Shown here one piece after another: positions 1 through 9,395 of a DNA stretch of 64,000 nt (positions are counted from its first letter, which is position 1; the number at the start of each line of letters is the position of its first letter). The notes beneath the pieces were generated by a model, which was given only the letters and a program-made list of their open reading frames with translations, was not told the origin of the DNA and searched no databases. This DNA is from DAHVFK01 sp963755395 (GTDB lineage Bacteria; Pseudomonadota; Gammaproteobacteria; Burkholderiales; SG8-39). The position numbers and the translations under genes are program-made. The stretch is taken from positions 1 to 64,000 of the forward strand of contig CAVWJJ010000002.1 in assembly GCA_963755395.1 (NCBI GenBank). Reading direction: 5' to 3'.

Positions 1-105
1 GTCGACGACAGCGCGATCCGGCGCGAGCTGGGCTGGCGCCCGCCCTTCACCTTCGAGCAGGGCCTGCGCGCCACCGCCGAGTGGTACCTCGCGCAGGGCC
101 GTTAG
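1..105 (+). CDS. C-terminal fragment of an NAD-dependent sugar epimerase/dehydratase
   Basis: The first 34 codons are open from the window edge and end in TAG at 103-105. The peptide (RRELGWRPPFTFEQGLRAT near its start, then EWYLAQGR) resembles the extreme C-terminus of short-chain NDP-sugar epimerases, where an LGW-P motif precedes a final helix. The gene directly after it is a WecA/WbpL-like sugar-phosphate transferase, starting 1 bp after this stop. That order (epimerase, WbpL, WbpM) is common at the end of proteobacterial O-antigen loci, so this is probably an O-antigen sugar epimerase. Too little is present to name the substrate. Confidence 0.6.
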   Translation, partial: VDDSAIRRELGWRPPFTFEQGLRATAEWYLAQGR

Positions 106-106
106 A

Positions 107-1096
107 ATGCCGGCCATGCTCTGGCAGCCCGCGCTTGCGGCGTTCGTGATCGCACTGTTGTGCGTCAAGGCGCTGATGTCCGAAACCGGCCGGCGGCTTG
201 CGCTCGACCATCCGAACGAGCGCTCGCTGCACGAGCGGCCGGTGCCGCGCACCGGCGGGCTCGCGATCGCGGCCGGGGTCGGCGCCGGCTGGCTGGTCGG
301 CGCGCCGGGATTCGCGATCACGCTTTCGCTCGCCGCGGCGCTCGCGGCGCTGTCGTTTCTGGACGACCTGTTCGGCCTGCCGACCGCGGTTCGGCTCGCC
401 GGGCATCTGGGTGCGGCGGCGGCAGTGGTGCTGCTCGAGCTGCGCTTCCCCGGCTGGGCGGTGCTGGTGCTGTTCGCGCTTGCCGTGGCCTGGTACGCGA
501 ACCTGTACAACTTCATGGACGGTTCCGACGGCCTGGCGGGCGGCATGGCGCTGTTCGGCTTCGGCGCCTATGCGGCGGCGGCCTGGCTGGCGGACGTTCA
601 TCCGCTCGCCGAGTTGAGCGTGGTGCTCGCCGCGGCCTCGGCTGCGTTCCTGGTGCGCAATTTCCCGCCCGCGCGCATCTTCATGGGCGACGTCGGCTCG
701 GTGCCGCTCGGCTTTCTGGCGGGCGCGCTCGGCCTGATCGGCTGGAACGACGGCGTCTGGCCGCTGTGGTTTCCGCTGCTGGTGTTCGCGCCGTTCGTGT
801 GCGACGCGACGCTCACTTTGCTGCGCCGCCTGCTGCGCGGCGAACGGGTATGGCAGGCGCACCGGGAGCATTACTACCAGCGCCTGGTGCGGATGGGCTT
901 CGGGCATCGCGGCGCGGCGCTGATCGAGTATGCGGCGATGCTGGCCTGCGGCGCCGCCGCCGTCTACGCGTGTAATCGGGAAAGGCAAATTCAGATCACG
1001 GTGCTTGCCGCCTCGATCCTCGTCTTGATCTCGATCGCGGTCTGGATCGACCTGCGCTGGTCGCGCTACCTGCGCGAGAGCGGGAGCGCGGCGTGA
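107..1096 (+). CDS. WecA/WbpL-family undecaprenyl-phosphate sugar-1-phosphate transferase
   Basis: This 329-residue membrane protein belongs to the glycosyltransferase 4 (MraY/WecA/WbpL) family. Such enzymes move a sugar-1-phosphate from a UDP-sugar to undecaprenyl phosphate and start O-antigen assembly on the inner membrane. Visible family motifs are the early DHPNERSLHERPVPRTGG stretch (about residues 31-48), the Asp pair LDDLFG, the NLYNFMDGSDGLAGG loop and MGDVGSVPLG. Many hydrophobic segments lie between them. ATG codons at 107 and 116 are both possible starts; I chose the first. Its stop overlaps the GTG start of the following wbpM-like gene, so the two are translationally coupled. The sugar specificity (GlcNAc, FucNAc or QuiNAc) cannot be read from the sequence. 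Confidence 0.85.
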   Translation: MPAMLWQPALAAFVIALLCVKALMSETGRRLALDHPNERSLHERPVPRTGGLAIAAGVGAGWLVGAPGFAITLSLAAALAALSFLDDLFGLPTAVRLAGHLGAAAAVVLLELRFPGWAVLVLFALAVAWYANLYNFMDGSDGLAGGMALFGFGAYAAAAWLADVHPLAELSVVLAAASAAFLVRNFPPARIFMGDVGSVPLGFLAGALGLIGWNDGVWPLWFPLLVFAPFVCDATLTLLRRLLRGERVWQAHREHYYQRLVRMGFGHRGAALIEYAAMLACGAAAVYACNRERQIQITVLAASILVLISIAVWIDLRWSRYLRESGSAA

Positions 1097-2950
1097 ACTG
1101 GCGCCAGCTGACCGCAATTCGGTCACGACGTCGTCGCGGCGCTGCTCGCGTGGGTGGTCGCGTTCTGGCTGCGCTTCAACCTCGAGATCCCGCCTGACTT
1201 CGCGCACGTGATGTGGACCCGGCTGCCTTGGGTGCTGGCGGTCTACGCGGTGGTGTTCTGGGCCCTGGGCCTTTACCGCGGCCTGTGGCGCTTCGCCAGC
1301 CTGCCCGACCTGCAGCGCATCCTCGCCGCGGTGGGAATCGGCGCGCTCGCGGTCCCCGCTTTGCTCGCGCTGCTGCGCGCCGGGACCCACGTGCCGCGCT
1401 CGGTTTATCTGCTTGCGCCCTTGCTCCTGATCGGCGCGATGAGCGGCAGCCGGCTGGCGTACCGCGCGTGGAAGGAGAAGCGCCTGCTCGGCCTGGTCGC
1501 GCACCCCGAGTCCGAGCCGGTGCTGGTGCTGGGTGCCGGCGCGGCCGCCGCCGCTTTGCTCAAGGACCTGGCGGGGAGCGGCCGCTGGCGCGTGGTGGGC
1601 TTGCTCGACGACGACGCGGCGAAGCAGGGCGGCGCGATCGCGGGCGTGAAGGTGCTCGGCACGCTGGGCGACGTGGGGCGGGTCGCGGGGCGTTTCGAGG
1701 TGACGCAGGCGATCATCGCCATGCCCGCCGCGAGCCACGCCGCGCGGCGCCGTGCGGTCGAGCTGTGCGTCGCGGCGGGGCTGCAGGTGATGACGGTTCC
1801 GGCCTACTCCGACATCGTCTCCGGCAAGGTGAGCGTCTCGGCGCTGCGCAACGTCGAGCTGGACGACCTGCTCGGGCGCGACCCGGTCAAGCTCGACGAC
1901 GCCGGGCCTGCACGGGCTGCTGGGCGGCAAGCGGGTGCTGGTGACCGGCGCCGGCGGCTCGATCGGCTCGGAGCTGTGCCGCCAGATCGCGCGCTACGCG
2001 CCGCGCGAGCTGGTCCTGTTCGAGATCTCGCGAGTTCGCGCTCTATTCGATCGAGCAGGAGTTCCGCGACCGCTTTCCCGAGCTGCCGGTCGCGGCGCTG
2101 ATCGGCGACGCGAAGTCGCCGGCGCGGGTGGGCGAGGTGTTCGCGCGCCACGCGCCGCAGGTGGTGTTCCACGCCGCGGCCTACAAGCACGTGCCGCTGA
2201 TGGAGGACGGCAACGCCTGCCGAGGCGGTGCGCGAACAACGTCCTGTCGACCGTGACGCTGGCGCGCGCGGCCGAGGCCGCGGGGGTCGAGAAGTTCGTG
2301 CTGGTCTCGACCGACAAGGCGGTCAACCCGACCAACGTGATGGGCGCCACCAAGCGCCTGGCCGAGATGCTGCTGCAGGCGCGAGCAGGCCGGGAGCCGG
2401 ACCGAGTTCGTCATCGTGCGCTTCGGCAACGTGCTCGGCTCGACCGGCAGCGTGATCCCGCGCTTCCGCGAGCAGATCGCGCGCGGCGGTCCGGTGACGG
2501 TGACGCACCCCGAGATCACGCGTTACTTCATGTCGATTCCGGAGGCGGCGCAGCTCGTGCTGCAGGCGGCGCTGATGGGCAAGGGCGGCGAGATCTTCGT
2601 GCTCGACATGGGCGAGCCGGTGCAAGATCGCCGATCTGGCGCAGCAGCTGATCCGGCTCTCGGGCTTCGCCGAGGGCGACATCCGGATCGTGTACACGGG
2701 CCTGCGGCCCGGCGAGAAGCTGTACGAGGAGCTGCTGGCCGACGCCGAGCGCACGCTGCCCACGCCGCATCCCAAGCTGCGCGTGGCGCAAGCGCGAGTG
2801 GCCGAGAACGGCCAACTGGCGGACGAGGTGCTTGCCTGGCTGAGCGCGCCGCCGGACGCGGGCCCGGATGCGGTGCGGGCGAGGCTGCGGGCCTGGATTC
2901 CCGAGTACACGCCAGCAAAAAGCGCGGCGCGGGATTCCTCTCAGGCGTAG
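1093..2950 (+). CDS. WbpM/CapD/PglF-like UDP-sugar 4,6-dehydratase, frameshifted in this sequence
   Basis: This large membrane-bound nucleotide-sugar dehydratase probably converts UDP-GlcNAc to a 4-keto-6-deoxy sugar for O-antigen. Frame pieces give an N-terminal set of about four membrane helices, a first Rossmann domain (VLVLGAGAAAAALL), a second NAD-binding fold (VTGAGGSIGSELC) and the catalytic segment STDKAVNPTNVMGATKR. There Met replaces the usual Tyr of YxxxK, as in the SMK-type WbpM/FlaA1 group. Translation needs seven single extra bases removed, near 1117, 1907, 2031, 2221, 2234, 2382 and 2623. The length then becomes 616 residues, normal for the family. GTG at 1093 overlaps the previous stop. 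The tail runs about 10 bp into the convergent epimerase gene. I read it as an intact gene with sequence errors. Confidence 0.8.
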
Positions 2951-3953
2951 CCGTAGTAGCGCTTGAACCACTGCGCGAAGCGCGCCAGCCCCTCCTCGAG
3001 CGGGGTGGAAGGCGCGAAGCCGACCGCGCCGTCCAGGCGCCGGGTGTCGGCGAAGGTGCTGCGCACGTCGCCCGGCTGCATCGGCTCCAGCTGCCTGATC
3101 GCCTCGCGCCCGAGCGCGCGCTCGAGCGCCGCGATGTAATCGAGCAGGCCGACCGGCTGGTGGTTGCCGATGTTGTACACCCGCCACGGCGCCCAGCTGG
3201 TGGCCGGATCCGGCTGCGTCGGGTCGAACGCGGCGTCCGGCGCGGCCGGGTCGTCCAGCACGCGTAGCGTCCCCTCGACCACGTCGTCGACGTAGGTGAA
3301 GTCGCGCTGCATGTCGCCGTGGTTGAACACCTTGATCGGCTGCCCGTCCATGATCGCGCGCGCGAACAGCACCGGCGACATGTCGGGCCGCCCCCAGGGC
3401 CCGTAGACGGTGAAGAAGCGCAGCCCGGTCGTGGGCAGGCCGAACAGGTGGCTGTAGACGTGCGCCATCAGCTCGTTCGACTTCTTGGTCGCCGCGTACA
3501 GGCTGACCGGGTGGTCGACGTTGTCGCTCTCGGACCACGGCAGGCGGGCGTTGCCCCCGTACACGCTCGAGCTCGAGGCATAGACCAGGTGGCGCGGCGC
3601 ATGCGCGCGCGCCGCCTCGAGCAGGTTGGCGAAGCCGACCAGGTTGGCCTGCACGTAGAGCGCGCGGATTCTCGAGCGAGTAGCGCACGCCCGGCTGCGC
3701 GGCGAGGTGCAGCACCGCCTGTGGCTCCTGCTTCGCGAACAGCTTGCCGAGCGCGCCGGCGTCGGCCAGGTCGAGCTTGGCGAAGCGAAAGCCCTTCTTC
3801 TCCTGCCAGCCGGCGCAGGCGGTCGCGCTTGAGCTCGACCGGGTAGTACGGCGAAAGATTGTCGACGCCGATCACCTCGTCGCCGCGCGCGAGCAGGCGC
3901 TCGGCGCAGTGCATGCCGATGAAGCCGGCGCAGCCGGTGACCAGGACCTTCAT
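2941..3953 (-). CDS. NAD-dependent epimerase, UDP-glucuronate 4-epimerase-like, two frameshifts
   Basis: This extended short-chain dehydrogenase/epimerase resembles the UDP-glucuronate 4-epimerases of capsule and LPS loci (LpsL/Cap8I type), which supply UDP-galacturonate. It starts with the NAD-binding glycine motif VTGCAGFIG. It has the catalytic SLYAATKKSNE (Tyr-x3-Lys) and VYGPWGRPDMSP, and ends in a basic WFKRYYGYA tail. Two extra bases, near 3802 and 3658, break the frame; removing them gives 336 residues, a usual length. Its ATG overlaps the stop of the upstream glycosyltransferase (ATGA), so the two form a minus-strand operon. The UDP-GlcA assignment is by family resemblance; a related UDP-hexose epimerase is possible. 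Confidence 0.78.
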
Positions 3954-4720
3954 TGTTGTTTGGCCGCGCGGCGCAGCTCGATCAGCTTGGCGTACTTGAG
4001 AAAGCTGTTCATGCAGCCGATCGAGATGTGAATCAGGCCCGGCAGGCCGTCCAGAAACCCGAGGCGAAAGAAGTACATCTTGACGAAGCGCACCAGGGGC
4101 GAGAGCAGCAGCGCGGCCGGGCCGACGCTGCTGCCGCGCTCGAGCAGCTGGCGCGCGGCGAGCGTGGTGTAGCGGTTCTGCTTGGCGAGGTAGTCGGCAA
4201 GGTCGGTGGCGGACTCGTGCAGCAGGTCGCCCTCGAGCGTGCCCGGGGTCACCGCGTAGAGCACCTTCTCGTGCACCGGGTCGTCGCTCCAGCGCGCTTG
4301 CCTGCGGTCGAACAGGCGCGGACTCCAGTCGGGGTAGCCCTCGCCGTGCTCGAGCCAGCGGCCGAGGAAGCGGTTGCGGCGCGACATGCGGTAGACCGGC
4401 GACTGCGGCGCGGCGAGCGCGGCAGCGACGCTCGCCGCGAGCTCGCTCGACACCCGCTCATCGGCATCCACGCACAACACCCAGTCGTTGGCCGCCTGCT
4501 CGACCGCGTACTGCTTCTGGCGCCCGAAACCCAGCCAGCCCTTCTGCAGCACGTGCGCGCCGTGGCGCGCGGCGATCTCGAGACTGCCGTCGTCGCTGCC
4601 GGAATCGACGATCAGGATCTCGTCCGCGAAGCGAAGGCTCGCGAGGCAATCCTCGAGCTGCGCCGCCGCGTTGCGGATGATCAGGACGGCGGAGACGGGA
4701 ACGCGGGACCCGGTAGTCAA
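3950..4720 (-). CDS. family 2 glycosyltransferase, LPS-core type
   Basis: A 256-residue GT-A glycosyltransferase. The N-terminus has the family 2 pattern: SAVLIIRN, then EILIVDSGSDDGSLEIA, then CVDADERVS, which holds the metal-binding Asp pair. Residues such as SRRNRFLGRWLEHG and PVHEKV recur in WaaE/KdtX-like enzymes that add a sugar to the LPS inner core. A hydrophobic patch near the C-terminus may hold it to the membrane. The frame opens with TTG at 4720; no better in-frame ATG precedes the first beta strand, so the start is uncertain. It overlaps the epimerase start by four bases and is divergent from waaC with a 41 bp gap. Donor and acceptor sugars are unknown. Confidence 0.8.
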   Translation of the reverse strand: MTTGSRVPVSAVLIIRNAAAQLEDCLASLRFADEILIVDSGSDDGSLEIAARHGAHVLQKGWLGFGRQKQYAVEQAANDWVLCVDADERVSSELAASVAAALAAPQSPVYRMSRRNRFLGRWLEHGEGYPDWSPRLFDRRQARWSDDPVHEKVLYAVTPGTLEGDLLHESATDLADYLAKQNRYTTLAARQLLERGSSVGPAALLLSPLVRFVKMYFFRLGFLDGLPGLIHISIGCMNSFLKYAKLIELRRAAKQQ

Positions 4721-4761
4721 GTGATATCCCGTAGAATCGGCGGGCCCTATTCTAGCCGACC

Positions 4762-5712
4762 ATGCCGCGCATCTTGTTCGTCAAGACCTCGTCGCTCGGC
4801 GACGTGGTGCACCATTGCCCCGCGGTCAGGGACGTCGCGCGGCAAATGCCGGGTGCGACGATCGACTGGGTGGTCGAAGAGGCCTTCGCCGGCGTGGCGG
4901 CGATGCACCGCTCGGTGCGGCGCGTGATCCCGGTCGCGCTGCGCCGCTGGCGGGGGTCGCTCTGGCGTCCGGCGACGTGGCGCGAATTCGGCGCTTTTCG
5001 ACATGCGCTCGGCGCCGAGCGGTACGATTTCGTGATCGACTCGCAGGGGTTGCTCAAGAGCGCGCTGCTCGCCAGGCTCGCGCACGGCGAGCGCCACGGG
5101 CTGGACCGCGACAGCGCGCGCGAGCCGCTCGCGGCGCGCCTGTACGACCGACGCCACGCCGTGCCGCGCGCGCTGCACGCGGTCGAGCGCAACCGACGCC
5201 TCACCGCCGCCGCGCTGGGTTACGCGCTGCAGGGCGAGTGCGACTACGGCCTGAGCGTCGAGGGCGAAGCGGCGCTCGCGCCGCCGGGCCCGTACGCCGT
5301 GCTGCTCACGATGACCAGCCGCGCCGACAAGCTCTGGCCCGAAGTGCGCTGGATAGAACTCGCGCGCGCGCTTGCCGCGCGCGGCGTGAGCGCGATGCTG
5401 CCCTGGGGCAGCGCAAGCGAGCGCGCGCGCTGCGCGCGCCTGGCGGCCGCGGTCGAAGGCGCGCGGGTGCCTGGGCGCATGGACATTGCGCAGCTCGCGC
5501 GACTCATGCGCGGCGCGCGCGGCGTGATCGGGGTCGACACCGGCCTTGCGCACCTCGCGGCGGCGCTCGGGGTACCCGCGGTGGGCGTCTTCTGCGGCTC
5601 GGACCCGGCGCTTACCGGCCTGTACGGCAGCGCGCGCGCGCGAAACCTCGGCGCAGCGGGCGCACCGCCCGCCCCGGCCGAGGTGCTGGCCGCGCTGGAG
5701 GCGCTCGGCTAG
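4762..5712 (+). CDS. waaC: LPS heptosyltransferase I
   Basis: A 316-residue GT-B enzyme of family 9 that transfers L-glycero-D-manno-heptose from ADP-heptose to Kdo of the LPS inner core on the cytoplasmic face. It begins with the typical ILFVKTSSLGDVVHHCPAV segment and has the acceptor-side VVEEAF. It carries the donor-binding MTSRADKLWPEVRW and the late GVIGVDTGLAHLAAALGVPAVGVF motif. Length and motif order fit WaaC rather than WaaF. The ATG at 4762 is followed closely by the first strand. The next gene, waaA, starts on the last base of this stop, so core heptose and Kdo transfer are coupled. No frame damage. Confidence 0.92.
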   Translation: MPRILFVKTSSLGDVVHHCPAVRDVARQMPGATIDWVVEEAFAGVAAMHRSVRRVIPVALRRWRGSLWRPATWREFGAFRHALGAERYDFVIDSQGLLKSALLARLAHGERHGLDRDSAREPLAARLYDRRHAVPRALHAVERNRRLTAAALGYALQGECDYGLSVEGEAALAPPGPYAVLLTMTSRADKLWPEVRWIELARALAARGVSAMLPWGSASERARCARLAAAVEGARVPGRMDIAQLARLMRGARGVIGVDTGLAHLAAALGVPAVGVFCGSDPALTGLYGSARARNLGAAGAPPAPAEVLAALEALG

Positions 5713-6995
5713 TGGCGCGCGCGGTCTACACCTTGATCCTGCGGCTCGCGCTGCCGCTGATTCTGCTGCGCCTTTGGTGGCGCGGCAGGCGCGAGCCGCT
5801 CTACCGCAAGCACCTGGGCGAGCGCTTCGGCCGCTACGCGGGGCAGCCCGGGCGCGCGGTGATCTGGCTGCACGCGGTGTCGGTCGGCGAGGCTCGCGCC
5901 GCGGCGCCGCTGGTGCGCGCGCTGCGCGGCGCGTTTCCCGATTCGGAGCTGCTGCTGACCTGCACCACGGCCGCGGGCCGCGCGACGGTGGCGCAGGTCT
6001 TCGGCGACCGGGTGCGGTGCGTCTTCCTGCCCTACGACCTGCCGGGGCCGATGGCGCGCTTCGTGGCGCATTTCAGACCCCGGATCGGAATCATGATGGA
6101 GACCGAGGTGTGGCCGAACCTGCTTGCGGTGTGCCGCGAGCGGGGCACGCCGGTCATGCTGGCCAACGCGCGCATGTCGCGCAAATCGGCGCGCGGCTAC
6201 CGCCGCTTCGCCTGGCTCACGCGCCCCGCCTTCGGCAGCCTGGCCGCGGTCTGCGCGCAAGGCCGCAGCGATGCGCGGCGGCTGGCCCGGCTCGGCGCCG
6301 CGAACGTCGCGCTGACCGGCAATTTGAAGTTCGACGTCGAGCCCGACCCGGCCAAGGTCGAGGAGGGCCAGGCATTCAGGACCGCGCTGCGCGGGCGCAA
6401 GGTGCTGCTCCTGGCGAGCACGCGCGAGGGCGAGGAGGCGATGCTGCTCGACGAGCTGGGCGAGGACGACGGCAGCCTGCTGATCGTTGTTCCGAGGCAC
6501 CCGCAGCGCTTCGGCGAGGTGGCGGCGCTGCTCGGCGGGCGCGGGCTGGCCTTCGCGCGCCGCAGCCTGGGCGAGGCGCCGCACGCAGGCAAGCGCGTCT
6601 ATCTCGGCGACACGATGGGCGAGATGGCGTTTTACTACGCGACTTGCGACGTGGCGCTGATCGGCGGCTCGTTCCGGCGCCTCGGAGGCCAGAACCTGAT
6701 CGAAGCCTGCGCCGTCGGGGCGCCGGTGGTTCTCGGGCCGCACATGTTCAATTTCGCCGAAGCGACGCGGGATGCGCTCGCCGCCGGCGCGGCGCTGCAG
6801 GCGCGCGACGCGGGCGAGGCGATGCGCTCGGCGCGAACGCTGCTCGGGGACGCCGAGCGCTGCGCGCGGATGGGCGCGGCGGGGATCCGGCTCTGCGCTG
6901 CGCACCGCGGCGCGACCGGGCGCCATCTGGCGGTGGTGCTCGGGCTGCTCGAGGCGCCCACGCCGGCCGCGGTCAGGGCGCCAGCGCCTGATTGA
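5712..6995 (+). CDS. waaA: 3-deoxy-D-manno-octulosonic acid (Kdo) transferase
   Basis: A 427-residue GT30 enzyme that attaches Kdo to lipid IVA. It starts at GTG 5712, sharing one base with the waaC stop, and opens with a membrane-anchor helix (VYTLILRLALPLILLRLWW). Family motifs follow: HLGERFGR, WLHAVSVGEARAAAPL with the catalytic Glu, LPYDLPG, METEVWPNLL, LANARMSRKSARGY, LTGNLKFD and IGGSFRRLGGQNLIEAC. Its end overlaps the convergent tolC-like gene by 23 bp. The last dozen residues are Ala/Pro rich and probably not part of the fold. The frame is intact throughout. Confidence 0.93.
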   Translation: MARAVYTLILRLALPLILLRLWWRGRREPLYRKHLGERFGRYAGQPGRAVIWLHAVSVGEARAAAPLVRALRGAFPDSELLLTCTTAAGRATVAQVFGDRVRCVFLPYDLPGPMARFVAHFRPRIGIMMETEVWPNLLAVCRERGTPVMLANARMSRKSARGYRRFAWLTRPAFGSLAAVCAQGRSDARRLARLGAANVALTGNLKFDVEPDPAKVEEGQAFRTALRGRKVLLLASTREGEEAMLLDELGEDDGSLLIVVPRHPQRFGEVAALLGGRGLAFARRSLGEAPHAGKRVYLGDTMGEMAFYYATCDVALIGGSFRRLGGQNLIEACAVGAPVVLGPHMFNFAEATRDALAAGAALQARDAGEAMRSARTLLGDAERCARMGAAGIRLCAAHRGATGRHLAVVLGLLEAPTPAAVRAPAPD

Positions 6996-8301
6996 TCTGC
7001 TCGAGGTCGGTTTCCCCCAGGCTGCCGGCCGCGGCCTTGAGCTTGAGCTGGGTGGTGATCGTGTTGTAGCGCGCCACCGCGAGGTCGCGCTCGGTGGAGT
7101 ACAGCTGCTGCTGCGCGTTCAGCACGTCGATGTTGATCCGGACCCCGACTTCGTAGCCCAGCTTGTTCGAATCGAGCGCGCTCTGCGACGAGACCAGCGC
7201 CTGCTCGAGCGCGCCCACTTGGGCAACGCCGTTGACCACCCCCAAATAGGCCTGGCGCGCCGCGAGCGCCGCGCTGCGGCGCGCGTTCTCGAGATTCTGC
7301 TTTGCCTGCTCGTAGTTCGCGGCCGCCTCGCGCTCGCGCGAGCTGATCGCGCCGCCCTGGTACAGGGGCACCTCGAGTTGCAGGCCGACCACCCCTTGGT
7401 TTACGTTGCTGCCGACTGCGGTGAGCGAGCTGCCGGTCTGGTCGGTCTGGCCGTAACTGGCGACGAAATCGAGGGTCGGGTAGTGCCCGGCGGCATTGCG
7501 CTTCATCTCCAGATTCGCAATCTCGGTCGTGGCCTGCTGCAGCTGGACCGGATAGCTCTGCTTCTCGGCCAGATCGACCCAGCTCTGCGCGTCATTGGGG
7601 TTGGGCGGCGATAGCTTGACGTTGCGTCGAAGCGGCGTGAGGCCGGCGTATTCCTTGCCGGTGAGCTGCTGCAATGCGCTTTTCTTGTTCTGGAGGTCGT
7701 TCTGGGCCGCGATTTCCTGCGCCACCACCAGGTCGTAGCGCGCCTGAGCCTCGTGCGTGTCGGTAATAGTCGCGGTGCCGACCTCGAAGTTGCGCTTGGC
7801 CTGCGCCAGCTGCTCGGAAATGGCGACCTTCTGCGCGCCGACCAGGGTCAGGGTGTCCTGCGCCGCGAGCACGTCGAAGTAGGCCTGCGCGGTGCGCACG
7901 ATCAGGTCCTGGGCGGCCTGACCGAACGTCGCTTCGGCCTGCTTGACCTCGTATCCGGCCTCGTCGTACTGGAGAAAGTTCTGCTTGCGGTAGATCGGTT
8001 GGGTCAGGTTCAGCGCGTAGCCGTCGCTGCGGAAATTCCGGGTGTAGCTCGGCAACAGTGACTGGTTGTCGGAGTCGAGCTGCAGACGCGTGTCGGTAAG
8101 GTTCGCGGACAGACCAAGCGTCGGCAACAACAGCGCCTTGCCTTGCGGCAGCTTCTCCTGCCCCGCCTGCAGCGCGTAGCGCGCGGCGGCGTATTGCGCG
8201 TCGTAGGCGCGCGCATCGCGGTAGACCTGGAGCAGGTTCTCCGCCTGCGCGCTGAGCGGCAGCGCGGCGGCGAAGGCGACGGCGGCAAAGAGGCGTTTCA
8301 T
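6973..8301 (-). CDS. tolC: TolC-family outer membrane efflux channel
   Basis: This 442-residue protein has a clear Sec signal peptide (MKRLFAAVAFAAALPLSAQA) and two repeated outer-membrane-efflux domains. Each repeat is a long amphipathic helical stretch, with a YxxNLTQPIYR-like and later LQLEVPLYQGG strand as in TolC. The trimer would form the outer-membrane exit duct for tripartite efflux or type I secretion. No pump or adaptor gene is adjacent. It lies downstream of a rhodanese and pcm on the same strand (16 bp gap), an arrangement I know from other betaproteobacteria. The start ATG at 8301 is set by the signal peptide. Confidence 0.9.
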   Translation of the reverse strand: MKRLFAAVAFAAALPLSAQAENLLQVYRDARAYDAQYAAARYALQAGQEKLPQGKALLLPTLGLSANLTDTRLQLDSDNQSLLPSYTRNFRSDGYALNLTQPIYRKQNFLQYDEAGYEVKQAEATFGQAAQDLIVRTAQAYFDVLAAQDTLTLVGAQKVAISEQLAQAKRNFEVGTATITDTHEAQARYDLVVAQEIAAQNDLQNKKSALQQLTGKEYAGLTPLRRNVKLSPPNPNDAQSWVDLAEKQSYPVQLQQATTEIANLEMKRNAAGHYPTLDFVASYGQTDQTGSSLTAVGSNVNQGVVGLQLEVPLYQGGAISSREREAAANYEQAKQNLENARRSAALAARQAYLGVVNGVAQVGALEQALVSSQSALDSNKLGYEVGVRINIDVLNAQQQLYSTERDLAVARYNTITTQLKLKAAAGSLGETDLEQINQALAP

Positions 8302-8317
8302 CGGGGTGGCCTTGGGC

Positions 8318-8641
8318 TCAGTAAACCGGCATCGCGGGATCGACGGTACGGGCCCAGGCGTCGACGCCGCCCGCGAGATTGTGCACCCTGGTGAAGCCGT
8401 GGTGCTCGAGAAAGTAGGCTACCTGCATGCTGCGCGTGCCGTGGTGACAGATGACGACCGTGTCGGTCCCGGGCTCGAGCTCGTTGATGCGCGCCGGCAG
8501 CGTGCGCATCGGCACCAGCATCGAATCCGGCAGGCGGCAGGTCTGGAACTCCCACGGCTCGCGCACGTCCAGCAGCACCGGCTTGGGCTCATCGGGCGCA
8601 GCGAGCCACGCCGACAGCTGCGCGGGCGAAATTTGCGTCAT
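8318..8641 (-). CDS. single-domain rhodanese-like protein
   Basis: A 107-residue rhodanese domain. It has the usual order: VLLDVREPWEFQTCRLP, then the active loop CHHGTRS with the candidate sulfur-carrying Cys, then the closing HNLAGGVDAWARTVDPAMPVY helix. It lacks a signal peptide and should be cytoplasmic. Such proteins (GlpE-like) carry persulfide sulfur; the acceptor cannot be inferred. Its ATG shares one base with the pcm stop, and the tolC-like gene follows, so the three are probably co-transcribed. Confidence 0.88.
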   Translation of the reverse strand: MTQISPAQLSAWLAAPDEPKPVLLDVREPWEFQTCRLPDSMLVPMRTLPARINELEPGTDTVVICHHGTRSMQVAYFLEHHGFTRVHNLAGGVDAWARTVDPAMPVY

Positions 8642-9294
8642 CAGAAGCGAAAGCGCGACGGCTGCTCGGCGTTCGCGAGCGGCGCAAGCATGGTCTCGAA
8701 CAACTCGACCGTTCGAAACGCCCCCGGCGCGCTGCAGTTAACGATTTTGGCGGTCATCACCGGTGCGTCGCCGACGACCGCGAACAGCCGCCCGCCGGGC
8801 GCGAGTTGCGTGAGCCAGGTCTGCGGCAGAACCGGCGTCGAGCCGGTGAGCACGACCACGTCGTACGGCGCGTGCTGCGGCCAGTCGCGCGCGGCGTCGC
8901 CCAGCTCGAGGGTAACGTTGTCGACCCCGTGGCGCTCGAGATTCGCCTTGCCGAACGCGGCCAGGGCCGGCCGGATCTCGACCGAATGCACGTGCGCGGC
9001 GCGGTGCGCGAGCAAGGCGGTAAGGTAGCCACTGCCGGTGCCGACCTCGAGCACGCGGTCCACCTTGCGCAAAGCGAGCTCCTGCAGGACGCGCGCCTCG
9101 ATCTTGGGCGTCCACATCCGCTCGCCTTCGCCGATCGGGATTTCCATGTCGGTGAAGGCCAGTGCGCGCTGCGCCGGCGGCACGAATTCCTCGCGCGGCA
9201 CGACGTAGAGAAGGTCGAGAACGTCCTGATCGAGCACTTCCCAGGGCCGGATCTGCTGCTCGACCATGTTGAAACGGGCTTGTTCGATGTTCAT
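8641..9294 (-). CDS. pcm: protein-L-isoaspartate O-methyltransferase
   Basis: This SAM-dependent methyltransferase repairs isoaspartyl residues in aged proteins. The SAM-binding motif VLEVGTGSGYLTALLAH sits near residue 80 and is followed by VHSVEI. The N-terminal MVEQQIRPWEVLD and the segment EEFVPP are typical of betaproteobacterial PIMTs. I chose ATG 9294 (MNIEQARF) over an in-frame start at 9333, because conserved sequence begins there and the longer form adds a low-complexity ATTPPPASP tract. Final length is 217 residues. The stop overlaps the rhodanese start. Confidence 0.88.
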   Translation of the reverse strand: MNIEQARFNMVEQQIRPWEVLDQDVLDLLYVVPREEFVPPAQRALAFTDMEIPIGEGERMWTPKIEARVLQELALRKVDRVLEVGTGSGYLTALLAHRAAHVHSVEIRPALAAFGKANLERHGVDNVTLELGDAARDWPQHAPYDVVVLTGSTPVLPQTWLTQLAPGGRLFAVVGDAPVMTAKIVNCSAPGAFRTVELFETMLAPLANAEQPSRFRF

Positions 9295-9358
9295 GGGGCT
9301 GGCCGGAGGAGGGGTAGTCGCGATGCGGCCCATAGTTTACATCCGATCCAACGGTAAC

Positions 9359-9387
9359 TTGTCATCGAGCCGGGTTTGCAGTAGCTT
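9359..9387 (+). promoter_or_regulatory. candidate sigma-70 promoter for thiC
   Basis: TTGTCA at 9359-9364 and TAGCTT at 9382-9387 are separated by 17 bp. Transcription would begin near 9394, at the left edge of the TPP riboswitch. This is read by eye; the spacing and the position relative to the riboswitch are the main support. Confidence 0.5.
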
Positions 9388-9395
9388 GCCTGCAT

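Noticed and set aside
47..1930. Long minus-strand open frame opposite the O-antigen genes
   Set aside because: Same antisense-shadow pattern. It even spans a region where the true gene is frameshifted.
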